A stretch of 64,000 bases of DNA, from the NCBI GenBank assembly GCA_017163975.1, contig JAFFSR010000239.1:1984001-2048000 (forward strand), written 5' to 3'. This DNA is from Anastatus disparis. Its lineage: Eukaryota > Arthropoda > Insecta > Hymenoptera > Eupelmidae. The notes under the pieces are model-generated. The model worked only from the letters and a program-made list of their open reading frames with translations. It was not told where the DNA came from and searched no databases. The position numbers were made by a program, and so were the translations under genes. This document shows, one piece after another, positions 24,701 through 37,503 of the stretch; positions within the stretch are counted from its first letter, which is position 1; each line of letters starts with the position of its first letter.

Positions 24701-27700
24701 CTTTTTTACAGATCCGGTACATGGATGATGACAGGTAACGGCGTAATGCACAACGGTACCACAATGATCGATCAATATGGACAAAACTTAGACAGATTAC
24801 AAGTAGGCGACCGTGTCGGTGTAATGCGAAAAGATAATTCAACTTTGCATTTCTACGTAAACGGCTCGGATCAAGGCCCAGCGGCTAGTGGTGTGCCTGA
24901 ACGTATTTATGGTGTAATTGATCTTTACGGACAAGCCGCTCAGGCTACCATTGTCGACAATTCGGATTTTTGCAGCCCAACCACAATTAACTCTAGCCTT
25001 AGCAACACTACTTTATATTGGTTAGTAATATGATTTCTGTAATTAAACAATTTAATTGCTACTGAACCGAAATATCAGTATACATTTAATTACAAATAAA
25101 ATACGTTCTTTCCTACAGTGATCTACGATTTCACCATGTTCATGGTAAAAATGCTCGAATCTTATATAATGGATTGACAGCTTCACGACCTCGTGCCTTG
25201 GGTGAATTTAATGATGCAATTGTTGTTGCAAATCGAGCTTTGCGTGACGGTGAAATGTTTGAGGTCTCTATTGACAAAATGGTAGATCGATGGTCTGGTG
25301 CTATAGAGGCAGGCGTGACCGCTATAAGGTATAGAATGAATCATTTTTTAAATCTACTTTTATTATATTGCTTAATCAGAAATGAATAATAAATAAATAA
25401 TCATTTATTATTTTTTTTAAATATCAAATATTAAAAAAATTAATTTATTAAGTTAATAAAATGATAATTTACGATCTAGGCCAGATGAACTTGAATTTCC
25501 ATCGACAATGACAGATATTGATCACGACACATGGATGTTGTCTGGTTCGACGGTGATGCGAGATGGCGTAGCACTGAGAAATAATTATTCCTGTGACCTG
25601 GATAAACTTGTAGAGGGCAACCGAATTGGTATGATGCGGTGTGCTGATAGTAGTCTTCATTACTATTTAGATGGGGTGGATCAGGGACCAGCCTGCACTG
25701 GTCTACCAGCCCAAGTTTATCCTGTTATTGATCTTTATGGACAGTGCGCACAAGTAATTATTAAATTTTAATTTTAATATTTTTGTTATTAGTGATTAAT
25801 AGAATATATTTTTTCATCAAAAAAAAAGTTCTTAAGTACTTGAATATGTAAGCAAAATAATTAACTTTATAGTCAATGTTTTGGACTCTTTTTACAAATT
25901 CTTTTTTAATTTGCGACGCAATTTTTTATTTTGTTTTTAAAAACTTACATGCAATCATTCAATTCAAATTTCCAAGTAATTGTGATTGAATCTTTTTTTG
26001 AAAATTGTTTTAAGCGTTAAAAACTAAACCTTTTAAAAATTTAATTTTTCATTTTCAGGTGACGATAGTTGTACCAGAGCGAAGGGACATGATATCACAA
26101 CAATATCTACCTTCAGAAAACAGTACAGCTAGTCAGCAGCCGACGTCTGTCGTTCAACCGCTTGCACAAACGGAGATCACGCACAAGTTTCATGAATCTG
26201 TAGGACTCAACATCCAACTAGATACCGGACGAACTGTAGCAACGCGTTGTCGCGAATATAGTAATGCTGTATTACTTAGCGATACGGCACTAGAAAACAA
26301 TGAAATTTTTGAAATTGCTATCCAAGAAATAGCAAGGGAATGGAGCGGGTCATTAAGGATAGGATTAATTAGTAATGAAAGTGGAAGTTGGCTTACTTCA
26401 ATGAATCTCGTACAAAGTATGACATCTATACCAGCTGATGCCTGGTATCTCACAGGTATAGTATCTTATTTGTGTTAGTTTCTTAAGTATCGAAAACAAA
26501 GATTCCTGTATCTTCTTACAGAGCAAGTCTTTGTTCTCGGCATTCAAATATATTTCATCTTTCATTTAAATCAAATTTTTCTTTTTGTACTTAAATAGGT
26601 AATCAAGTGCGACATAAAGGCTACTGCCTTTGCTGGAACTACTGTCCGAGTTTGGATTGGCTTCGTGTTGGCGATAAAATTGGTTTAAAGCGTACCAACG
26701 AAGGCAATTTAAAATTTTATTTGAACCGTGAAGATATGGGTGTTGCCGCTTCTAATGTTCCCGAAATGTGTTATGCGGTTGTTGAATTGTTTGGAAGTAC
26801 AGTAGCGGTATGCATTACGAGTACAAAACAACAGAATACAGCAATTTCACCAAATGCAAGCCTTAGGTTACAGGATTCGCTCGAATTATTGTTGGATCCT
26901 ATGCCACCTGGTATAAGAAGGTAAAAGAATTTTTTCCATAAATAATTAAAATTTAATTAAATATTATGAAGATTTTTTAATGAAATTCTAATTTATTATT
27001 TTGTTTTCAGTGATGTTGGTATGGATACTTCATTAGATGCTTGCGGAGAAGGAAAGTTATTAAACGAAATGGTAACAACACCAACTCAGTTAATAACAGC
27101 ATCAATAGGGGAAACAGACTGGTGTTATGAGTTCCATGAAAATCATGGTAGAAATGTTCAATTAGAGAAAAAGACTGTTGCTAGAAGAGTAGCAAGTTAT
27201 AATCAAGGTAATTACGATATAAAATAATTTTTATTCCGTCAATTTTAAATTATGTAAGTTTACCACTATAAAATATTTTTTATAGGTGTGGTAATGTCCA
27301 GTAAACCTATAATAAAAAATAAGATATTCCAAGTTAAAGTTGACAAGCTAAATGATCGATGGGTATCTGGAATGTTATGTGGAGTATCTTGCGTGTCACC
27401 CGAAAAGGTATCATTTCCAGTTACAGCTCTTGGATTTAAAAAACATTCTTGGATCATATGTGGTGATTGGATATCACACAATGGAACAAAGGTATAATAT
27501 TATAATTTCTTCTATAATATAAAGATTTTGAACAGAAAAAATTAATCAATTCGTGATCAAATATGTATACAGGTACGCTCTTCTTATGGTGCGAATTTAG
27601 AAAATTTACGTATTGGCTCGACAATTGGCCTATTACTCGATGAGGATTCTCGATTGCATCTTTTTATCGATGGGATAGACCAAGGCGTCGCAGCTTCTGA

Positions 27701-29833
27701 TCTTCCTTCTTATGTGTACGCAGTAATTGATCTCTACGGCCAGTGTGAACAGGTCTCAATAATTGGTCCGTCCAGTGATGCTTCAAGTCTTATACCTACA
27801 TTAAATGACAACGAGATGCTTAGCAATGATACAAATAATGCTACCGCTTCAGCTATGGAAAGGTTAGCAATTGAAACAGAAGATGCAGAGAACTCAAGAG
27901 AAAAAGCTGATTTAGAATGTCACGAAAAAGAAAACGGAGCTGGAATGCTAGTTGATGAAGTACCTGACAGCCCGGCAAGAGCAGGCATACAAGAAACCGA
28001 TGATACTAAAGAAGAAAAATCAAGAACGGATGACGATAATTTAGATCCAGCTGCGACAAGGAATAATAATTTAAGTAGGAGAAACTCTCAACCTAATAAT
28101 AGAGGTTCGTAATATACATGGATTAAAGAGAATATTAAATACTGTTCAAATATGTGTAATATTAAAATATTTCTCTAAAAATTTAATATATAAATCTTTA
28201 AAAAACTTTTTTATTCTTATTTAGAATTGAAACAAGTAACAACATCAACGGCAATGTCAAGTAGTTTACAATCTGACACGAATTATACGGATCATAGTTC
28301 GGATATTGTCTCCGTTACTGAAAGTACTGGTTCTAACATTCCCAATAATAATGTTTACGTTGATAAAGACGTAACGATTCCGCCCCAGCACGACAACAAT
28401 GTCTCAGCTGTAGACGACAATTGTGAAGGCAGCAGTACCGATACTGTTGTTGATAATAATGAATCTTGTACAAATGTTGAGCTAAATAACGCAACTAATA
28501 TCAATATTAAAAATGGCTCGGTTATTAATACTACAAATATGAGCAATTTAAATACTGCGATTAATGCAAGTAATGCAAATAACGCAATTAATGAAAGTAT
28601 TGCATCAAATAGTTCACAAAACAATAATGTGACGATGACATCAAGTATGAATACTCGTACTTGGCATTCTAACCACTGTGTACCAAATGCACCACAAGAT
28701 CTCGTACTGAATCTTCATCGGCATTCACTGGTAAATTAAAAAAATAATTAAAAAATACTATAAAGATGATTATCAATTAAATTTTAATTGTTTATTAAAA
28801 TTATACCTTTTTACAGCAGGGCTTCCAGGTACCAAATAACTGTTTCTCAAATAACATGCTAAGTGCCGCCCAGACTATATCAACGCACGCTTCGATGCCG
28901 TCCACGCCGCTTATCGGCAATAATCTTATTACACCGCCCTCCAAGAAGTGCGAGTACCTCAAGGCCTGCGTGCGCTTAAAAAAATCTCTGGTTTTGCCTG
29001 AAGACTTTTTTTCGCTTGACGAAATACTCTGCTATTGCAGTTCTTGCTTTAAAGTTGATGGCGATTCAGTTATTTGTAAAAAAGGTGAGCCCTTAGCAGA
29101 ATTTGCCATGCCTGTAGGTTGGGTTAGATTTCCACTTAAGCATAGTGTCAATGCTAATCAAATACCACAAAGTACAATAGATAAATGGCACGTGGCCTTT
29201 TATGGGACAAGAATCGATACCGTCAGGTAATTAATATTTAATTTAGAAATAATTACATTTACGGAATGTATTTATATTTATCTAAAATTCAGCTAGACGT
29301 GTAAAGAAAATCTATAAAAATTATTTATATTTTAAGGTGGATTCTCGATAGAGGCGAACTACTAACAAAAGAACAATTAGATACTGATTTTTTGACAACT
29401 GGCTCAAGTAGTGATGACCAAAACCCACAAGTAGTTTTTTCTCCAAATATTAAGTGTACAAGTTCTGAAGAATATACTAAGCAATATTCGTAAGTTCTTT
29501 TTAAATTATATATTGCGTTTATACAGACGATCAATAAATAAAATCGTGAATTTAAATTAATATTACTAAAGTAATTTTATTTTTTTGCAAACAAAAATAA
29601 AAAAAGAAATAAAAATAAAATTTTTAAAACTTTCTTTTAGATATATTGATACTCAATTAAATAAGAAAGTCAATGCATCAACAGCCTTCCAACTTCTTGT
29701 GAGGCCAGGCTCTTATACAATGTCCAGTAAAAAAGACGGATTAGATTCTCAATTAGAATGTACCGAATGGGCTACCAAAGAAACGGGAGCTACAGTAATG
29801 ATAGCCCTATTAATTCATCTTGACGGATATTAA
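21781..29833 (+). CDS. NEURL4: Neuralized-like protein 4 with six NHR domains (Drosophila bluestreak orthologue)
   Basis: NEURL4 is a centrosome/centriole-associated adaptor; the vertebrate protein binds HERC2 and CP110. Nineteen exons join in frame: 21781-21936, 22541-22756, 22825-23271, 23426-23626, 23956-24175, 24269-24371, 24446-24622, 24712-25020, 25119-25328, 25480-25753, 26059-26455, 26599-26920, 27011-27207, 27286-27491, 27573-28104, 28225-28730, 28817-29226, 29337-29489 and 29641-29833. They give 1742 residues (human about 1560). Six neuralized repeats start at an FH motif near residues 4, 229, 427, 614, 815 and 1051. Each shows ELFEV..DK....WSGSIE.GV, then G.R(I/V)G..R......FY.NG.DQG.AA and (V/P)VIDLYGQ. 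Repeats 5 and 6 are the most diverged. An Asn/Ser/Thr-rich low-complexity stretch (about 1206-1490) separates them from the conserved C-terminal domain (about 1492-1742). The exon 15 donor (GTTCGT) is weak but is the only one that keeps frame. Confidence 0.96.
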
Positions 29834-31389
29834 AAATAAAATTTCGTGTTTAGATAGTTTATGCAAATGTAGAAAAAAAGTTCGCATATAAAATGTAGTC
29901 ATGGCTCTTTAATTTTGTTTTATAAAATTTACGTGCGTCTGATAAACTTTTAGGCCTTTCACATTAATGATTTTAATTTTGTATTTTATTAGTGAAACAA
30001 GGACACTAACAAAGTCATTTGTATATTTTTAGTTCATTGAGTTTTTTTTACAAGCATCATTGAAAATGAATGTGAAATAATATTAAAAGATATTTCTTAT
30101 TGAGCTCAGAATTTTAATAGTATTCTGTTTGTGTTGATTTTAAAAATGTACACACAAATGTTAATTCTGTACGTATTTTTTCATAACGTACTTAAATGAA
30201 TCTCTTAAAATTCTATGACCAATGAATATTAAATATTATATAATTTTATACCTAAGTCATTCGAATTTATTCAGTTAACTTCTTTTCTAGTTTTAATATT
30301 AAATTAGCTTGTAACGCGTCTATAAATATAAATTTGAAAAAACACACTTTTTCTGTGATACACGTAATAGCACTCGATGGAATGGTGCGCATCGATTAAT
30401 GTGCAATATGCGAAATAACGCGATTATTTAATTTTACTATATTTATATTTATACTGTATTAAATTTACATTATTATTTAAGCATACTGTATGTAAATTGA
30501 AAGAATTCAATTGTTAGCTTATAAATTACGCAAATCGTTGACTGTTTGAAAACGACGGAGCTTTTAATGAAAGAAGAAATGAACAGCAGAACATGAAACA
30601 GTACTTTTAAAAAAACAAAAGCAAACTCAAAAGTAAAATATTTCTCTTGTTATTTTTCTTAAAGAGGAATGTTTTTCTCGTTAATTGCAGTCATCTAAAG
30701 AAAAAATGAAAATAAATAAAAAAAGGGAACGATTACCATCGTTTTGTTATATATGTATATGTATATGGAGAGACACAGCGAGTTTAGCGATATATAAATT
30801 TTATTGTAAATCATTGAATGAATGCGCACATGGTAATGTATACATTGCGAAAGTAGATTAATTTTTACAAAAAAAAAGAAGCGATACTTGAAATATTTAT
30901 TATTGAATTGCATTATAAATGCAGAAAAATACTCAACGTAACATCACAGAAGATTAAATGGATTCTGCGACATTGTGATCTGACATCTTATACCGAAAAT
31001 AACAATAAATGCAATATTTTGAGTTAGCAAAAAAACAAACGATATTATTTTTTGTCTACTTTATTTTCATTTATTAAAAACCCAAAGTTTTCTCAATAAA
31101 TACAATCTATATATCTTATATTACTACAAACGCATATATAAACAATAATATATTCGTAACATAATATTTCATATATTTCTCTCTTTTTTATTTAATTATA
31201 AATTAATATTTTTTCAACAAAGATAAACTTTTTGGACAAACTCTGTATAATCAGTTAACAACAAGCATAGAACTTTGACATTGATTTGGCGATATATATA
31301 ATAATGCAACGTAAATTTTGTAGTTTAAGAAGCTTTAATTTTGTTTTTTTATTTTATTTATTTATTATTTTACAATGAGTTGTTTCTCT
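29834..31389. other. Convergent spacer: NEURL4 3' UTR and Gβ 3' UTR
   Basis: About 1.55 kb of AT-rich sequence lies between two converging stop codons. It is expected to be 3' UTR from both sides. No repeats with clear ends, no coding features and no RNA gene were seen. Confidence 0.6.
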
Positions 31390-34300
31390 TTAAACCCATA
31401 CTCGAACGTTTTGATCCCAAGAACAACTGACTACAGCCATACCATTACCAGATACACTTAACGATGTAACACGATTTTCGTGACCCTGTAGAATACCTAA
31501 AAATATAAATGGATTCATTAAATTAAAAATTTTAAATACAGAGATTATCACCTTCATTTTTTTATATAAATTTAAAAAATAGAAAAAAAAATCTTTATAC
31601 AAAAAAAAAATTATTACATGAAATAAATGGAAAAAACATACCATTATGCGCATTCTTGAGCGTATCAAATATATGAATATTGTTGTCATCGGTACCGCAA
31701 AAAATAAATCTTCCACTAAGCGAAAGACCGCTGGATGTAAAACCTGGATTACCTGCAGGTGGTTTAAATGATGAGATTTGTTGATCGGCACGCAAATCCC
31801 ATAATCGTGCCGTCTTGTCCTCTGATGCTGTCACGAAATTATTACCAGATGGGTGATACTAGAAATAGAAATGTAAATATTTTCAAATTTTACAACTTAT
31901 TTTCTATTTTATTTAATTTTGTCAAATTATTAGAAAAAATGTTGTTTATTGTTTTATTAATTTATTACATAAAAATATTTATTTCATAGAATTCTTTTCA
32001 AGCTTAGAGAATGAATAGCCTTGATGAGTATGAAAAACACTCAGAATTTAAATAGTATATTATGCACCTAGGGAGGTAAAATAAAGGACAGGCCATAGCA
32101 CGAGTGAATTGACACCCGAGGCGAAGCCGAGGGTGGCAAACTCGTGCTATGGGTTGTCCATTTTACCTTCCGTGGTGCATATACGATTTTTTTTAACAGT
32201 GAGGCTAAAATTAGCACTTTTCGTTTTCCGTGCCGGGAGCAAAAGTGGTATTTTTAGCCCACTGTTAAAAAAATAAATTTAATGCACCGATTTTGAGATA
32301 ACTTTTCATATGGATTGAAAATTGTCCTATTTATATAGCTTATGTTAAAATACATTTTTGGCAACGTTTATCTCAAAATCGGTTGGTCAATCAATTTCAA
32401 ATTTTTAAAGTTATTGTCCTTCACATCAAAACTACATATTCTCTTAAAATCAAAAAGATCGTATAAAATTAATTTTTGTTCATGAAACATTTAAAGCAAT
32501 CGTTAACATAACTAAACTTACACAAACGGAATTAACATCAGCTTCATGGCCAAAGAAAGTTTGATGAGCAACTTCTTCTCTAAAATCCCAGAGCTTGCAA
32601 GTTTTGTCAACCGATCCAGTAATGTATGTCTGTCCATCAGGTGATAAACTTAAACTAGCAATATCGCCAGCGTGACCAGCAAAATCTGTCGTCTTTTTAT
32701 TTGCTTCCAAATCCCAAATACAACTGTATTAAATAATTTTATTTTTTTTAAATACTCATTAAATTATTACAAAAAACAATTTTAACTCTCAAAAGTGCCC
32801 TTCATGAAACTTGCATAACAGTTATACTGGGTAAAATACACCCGATAAAACTTTGTAGAAGGATGGAAACATAATAAAAAATATGACTATATTTTAAACC
32901 TTAATTGAAATGACTGTATAGGTATTTTATTAAAAATATATTTCTACATAAGCATAAAAAAATTTATAATAAAAAAAACTGATTTTTTTACAAAAATTTT
33001 ATATAACTTCTTTATTTCACAATGTATGAACAAACACATAACTGTTAGTTATTGAATGAATTTTTTTTAATTATTTAACGTCGTTGTATTTATGCTATCA
33101 TTACAATGCTAATTAGCGACGGAAGTTTACAGTGTGCTTTTGAATAAAGCACATGTACGACGTACAGTGGTACTTGTATCAATTGGCCGCCAAGAGCGGG
33201 ATTCCTACTCGGGTCCTCGAGATTATGAATCCATTGCATTATCAAGTGAAAACTGAGAGCTCAATAATTTCAACGAATTAAATTATGATTACATTATTTA
33301 AAAAAACTATATATTTATTTAAATTAAATGTCTTAGATTCCAGATAGAAAATTGGTTAGAGTGTATTTTAGCAAGTGTGACTGATATAAGAGTTAAAAAA
33401 AGAGATCTCCTTACATTTTCATATCACCAGAACCTGTAATCAGATGTCCATCATCCATAAATCGGCATGATGATAAAAATCCTTCGTAACCAAGTAATTC
33501 GCGTGTTATCTTAGCCGATCCAGTTGCGTCGCGATTGTTAACATCGTAAACCGTGCACATATTGTCCATACCGCCACAAGCAACAAAGTTACCCGATGGT
33601 GAAAATGCTACTGACATCACCCATGCTGAACGCAATGGTATTACTTGAACTTTATTGCCTGTCCATGTGTCCCAGATGATGAGTTTACCATCTAATGAAC
33701 CAGTTACGCAGTGCCTTTAACATTTTTTTTCATTTTTTATTTAGGAATTTTTAGAAAAATATCATTAAAAATATAAGATAAAGATAAGTATTACTATTTT
33801 TATTAAAAAATTCAAATTTTTTTCTTTTTACAAATATTTTTAAGTGTTCATTAATAATTCTATTTTACATGGTCAAAATTATTATTGTATTTACTTGTAG
33901 ATATTAAATAATATTAATTGTTCTAATGATGTTACAATACATTTTTTAATTGAGAATGACAATTTTACAGTTTCAAAAAAGTGTTTAACAATATTTTATA
34001 GAATTTCAATGTAGTCTAAGCTTAAAAAAATTATAATTATTGCTACGTGTTGCGAAAAATTCGAATGCAACAAAATAAGGCTTCAATATAACACTAATCG
34101 CCGGATTAGCTTTATGATATATTTTGTTACTTAACTAGTTATAATCGACATCAATTTAAAAAAAAAGAAGAAAAGTCAATTTAAAATATTTAAAAAAAAT
34201 TTTTTATTATATTTAAAGAATTTTGTTAAAAAATGCAATATAAAAAAAGTAGGCTAACCTGCTGTCGCCACTGAAGTGTACGGAATTAACTTTATTTATA

Positions 34301-35618
34301 TGCCCTTTTAACATTTTTTTCGTCACTAGCTTTACCTTCGGAGCATCCGCTGCACTGCCGCACACGTCTTCCATTGTTGTATCTTGCATTTTTTTTTGAT
34401 CCTCCTAAAATTTTTAATTATTCTTATAAAAACGACTAAATAGAAAAAGAAAAAAAATGACGCAATTTAATTATTGAATATATCAAGGGTTGTCCAGAAT
34501 AAAGATTTTAAAAAATGCTATTTTTTTAAATATTTTTTTGTTTTCGGTTAGAAAAATTGGCGTAAAAAGTTAAATAAAACGCTACATAATTTTTCACTTA
34601 AAATTCAAAAAAATTTTATATTTCATTTTAAAAGGTTTAAAAACTACTTACAAGATTTATGTAAATTCATTTTTGCTTAACTTTCTTTTTCAATCAGTTT
34701 TTTTAGTTCTTAAAAAATAGTTTTTTTTTAATTTAATTTTTGATTCAAAATTAACTAAAACTTGTGATAGTCTTTTCTTGAAATATCAAATTTAAACCAC
34801 AAATATGTGAATCTTCAAATTCTAAAATATTGCAAAAACTATATATTTATTTTAAAAAAATATATATTTGAAATTTTGCTTGAATTTTACGTTAATTCCG
34901 AGTAAAACAAACTTAAAAAATCTGTAAAAAGTAATAATTCAATAATTATACATAAATCGTATTTATCGTTTTTTCGGATTTTTATTTTACGTGAAAGGAA
35001 AAAAAGATTTATATGAAAAAAATCAGATGAATTCGTACAACTGAAGCTCCAAGTATTTTAATGGCATTACTAATGTGACCATATAAGAGCTTTGATAATA
35101 TTTTTTTTTCATCTTTCAACCAAGATATATTCTATCATACAACCTCGTACTCACCACAATTTTTACACGAATACATTTTTTTAAATTACATATATATTGC
35201 ATAAAAAATAAATTGAAGTAAAAAAATTGATCTTACTTATTTTACATAAAATACAAACAAACGTCCTTGGCATTCTTGTAGTTTAATTTATAAAAGTTAA
35301 TCAATTTATTTTTGAGTAGTTTTTTTATAACTGACAAATAAATATGTTTTGTTTTATAGAAGTTCAAAGATTGTCTTACTTAAAAAAAAAAAACGTTTTT
35401 AAACAGTATAAGATCTCGATCTAATTAAATTTTTTATTAAATAATCAAGCGTGTAAAATTTACTTGTTTACATTGAAATAAAAAATTATCAAAGATTATT
35501 ACTTCATTACTCCGTATAAACGAAAATAAAAATTATTAAAACAATATACCTGACACTTTTTGATTAAATCGTCAAGCTCTTGTTTGAGCGCAGTTGTTTC
35601 TGCGTCATCCTTCCCCAT
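31390..35618 (-). CDS. Gbeta76C: Guanine nucleotide-binding protein β subunit, Gbeta76C (eye) class
   Basis: This is a seven-blade WD40 Gβ. In Drosophila this class pairs with Gγ30A and Gαq in photoreceptors and is needed for the light response. Six exons: 35550-35618, 34259-34404, 33415-33714, 32522-32723, 31642-31858 and 31390-31496. They give 346 residues, the same length as I recall for the fly protein. The N-terminal helix is followed by [35 protein letters not shown] and [21 protein letters not shown], then [35 protein letters not shown] blades and the terminal [32 protein letters not shown] and [13 protein letters not shown] match the visual class rather than Gβ13F-type or Gβ5, which have different residues there. 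Introns hold a composite foldback repeat and a SINE. Confidence 0.93.
32061..32464. mobile_element. Composite foldback element (three successive inverted repeats) in Gβ intron 4
   Basis: The first foldback spans 32061-32180: arms of about 42 bp (ATGCACC, GGTAAAAT, CATAGCACGAGT on both sides) enclose a GC-rich hairpin in which CACCCGAGGC pairs with GCCGAGGGTG. The second (about 32184-32273) pairs TTTTTTTAACAGTG, GGCTAAAA and CACTTTT with AAAAGTG, TTTTAGCC and CACTGTTAAAAAAA. The third pairs CCGATTTTGAGATAA (from 32287) with TTATCTCAAAATCGG (to 32382). TATACGAT at 32180 and ATCGTATA near 32457-32464 may be further ends. Base composition is clearly unlike the surrounding intron. No ORF. Superfamily unknown. 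Confidence 0.75.
33075..33262 (-). mobile_element. Most complete tRNA-derived SINE copy, in Gβ intron 3
   Basis: Read on the minus strand, it starts with a tRNA-like head: a CTCAGTTTTC segment resembling an A box, then AATGGATTCATAATCTCGAG (anticodon arm, loop TTCATAA with CAT) and GACCCGAGTAGGAATCCCGC (variable loop, T-arm and B box). The body follows (GGCGGCCAATTGATACAAGT, CATGTGCTTTATTCAAAAGC, CTTCCGTCGCTAATTAGCAT) and ends CATAAATACAACGACGTTAA. The CAT loop suggests a tRNA-Met source. Relatives are at 10443, 11041 and 14594. Confidence 0.85.
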
Positions 35619-37503
35619 GATTATTTATTAATTATTACTTAATCTGATCAAATTTTTTTATCCTTTATTCACTTACTAGAATATTTTGCCACTAAAACAA
35701 AACTTTGAAAAAGAAAGTAACACGTATCCTTCCTCTCTAAGAAGAAAAAAAGATCGCTAAAAAATCACCGATGTGACAAAACCAAAATAAAACCAAAAAA
35801 TAAAACGTCTTTTTTCACCGAGTCTCTCACTTTGCACTACTGATCTACAAAACAAGAGGAATGTTTGAAGGTAATAATAAAAAAAAAAGATAGAGTAAAA
35901 TAAAAAGAAGAAAAAAAGTAACTAAGAGTAGGTACTATTGGCCCGAAGAGAAGCCACAGAGTAACGGACTGACTACTGACCTGGTAATCGTATTAAAACA
36001 ACCCCCCTTTGAATGTTATATACTCACTTCATAATAAAAAAAAAAGAAAGACTCCCCGACAATCTCATTTGCTCTCACATATAAAGGGGATGTATACGTA
36101 CACTTTCATCAAGCTTCAAAGGTATTTTTAACTTGTCTGTGTATTGGTTAAGTCAATTAAGGAAAGCCAATGTGCAATAAGAGGGATGTTTCATAAAAAA
36201 AAGGAAAAAAAAAATACGTAGAGAGAGGAAAAAAAAATAACGAAGAAAAAGGTGAGATATACACATGTCGCACTTGTGCGATGCACGATATTTTCCTCCT
36301 TTATTTTTTTGTGTTATACATTGGTCAGCTTTAAAAGTTCTTTTTATTTTACATAATATTCGTAAATGATGCGCATTTTAATTTCGTGTTTTTAGGTAAT
36401 AGATAAAGAGGAAATTTATGAATAATGCTCATTTTAATGTTTTATTTTAAACTACATTAGAAAATTGGCTAAAATAAATTTTTTAAATATTTTACGGATT
36501 AATAATTATAAACCTTTTTAGTAGATGAAGTATATATCTTTTTTATTTATTCTATGTAATTTTCAGTACATAATATAATAAGTATTTGTTCAATAAAGTA
36601 AAAAAGATCTGCTAGAAATCAAAGAACTAAAATATTGATTAAATAAAATGTTTGAATATTACATAATTTAGCAATTAATTTAATTATTAGTAGAAATCAG
36701 AACTTTTGGAATTTTTCTTTTATTTTTATTTATTATTGATTATACTTTATTGCGATGACACTTAACTTTTGGTAGTACTTAACTTTTTTCATTTTTAATA
36801 TCAATTGTTTATTTGCAAATCCTTCCGATTAATAATATTATGAAATCTCATGTTTTATCAAAATATTCAATAAATTTATTTAAATTCATTATCCATCCTA
36901 TAATATTTTATTATATAAGTCCATGGTAGAGAATAAGAAAAAAAATTTGATTAATTTTATTATGTTACTAAATCCATAGAAAAATAATGCACATAAAACT
37001 AAACAGCCTTTTACTGAAAAAACAATGAAAAGCAAAATTTCAGCGAAAGCGGAAAAGTCAGTAACCGACGACTATCACATTTTTTTGTCAATAGTATCCC
37101 AATTAGTCACGATCCATACAGCTCTGATACTACTTTTTTCAAACAGTAGCGAAAGCGTTAAATTTATATAATTTTTTTTTGAATGATCGAAGATGCGTGA
37201 AAAAGAGGCGCTAATATCAAAATAAGCGTGACGAATCATCGAGCCTCAAGAAATCCAAATTTAACCGTAATTTTTTCTTTTCTTTCAATTATTAAAGAAA
37301 AAAAAAGAAATTAAAAAAAATTTCATGTCACAGTTCCATGCTTGTACTTTCACGTTGTATAAAACTCAAATCCAAGCGTATCAACCTTTCAGATCGTTTA
37401 GAATTATTAGATCGTTCTGTTGTCGATCTCAATATATAAAACCAAATTTATTTATGTTGATTGTTTAACTTTTATTTAGTTAGAATATTTTAAGCTACGA
37501 ATC
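35619..37503. other. Spacer between Gβ and the small secreted ORF; contains likely Gβ promoter
   Basis: AT-rich with poly-A and poly-T tracts. On the minus strand, GTATATAAC (about 36017-36024) is a TATA-like site about 400 bp upstream of the Gβ ATG. A more mixed-composition stretch (about 35700-36300) surrounds it and could hold the Gβ 5' UTR and promoter. From 36300 to 37000 I see nothing beyond AT-rich sequence. 37010-37500 is slightly richer and precedes the TATA-driven ORF at 37504. Confidence 0.4.
37433..37441 (+). promoter_or_regulatory. TATA box candidate upstream of the small secreted ORF
   Basis: TATATAAAA lies 63-71 bp upstream of the ATG at 37504, the right distance for a short 5' UTR. 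TATA-driven promoters are typical of tissue-specific secreted-protein genes in insects. Confidence 0.5.

Noticed and set aside
24428..24784. 118-codon ORF antisense to NEURL4 exons 7-8
   Set aside because: Overlaps two verified plus-strand exons and the intron between them; no recognisable protein.
28355..28624. 89-codon hydrophobic ORF antisense to NEURL4 exon 16
   Set aside because: Leu/Ile/Val runs arise from reading the AAT-rich Asn tract on the other strand.
36676..36686. TAATTTAATTA, matching the insect P3/RCSI photoreceptor promoter consensus, on the Gβ upstream side
   Set aside because: It is about 1 kb from the start codon in AT-rich DNA where this AT-only motif is expected by chance, and well beyond the TATA-like site.
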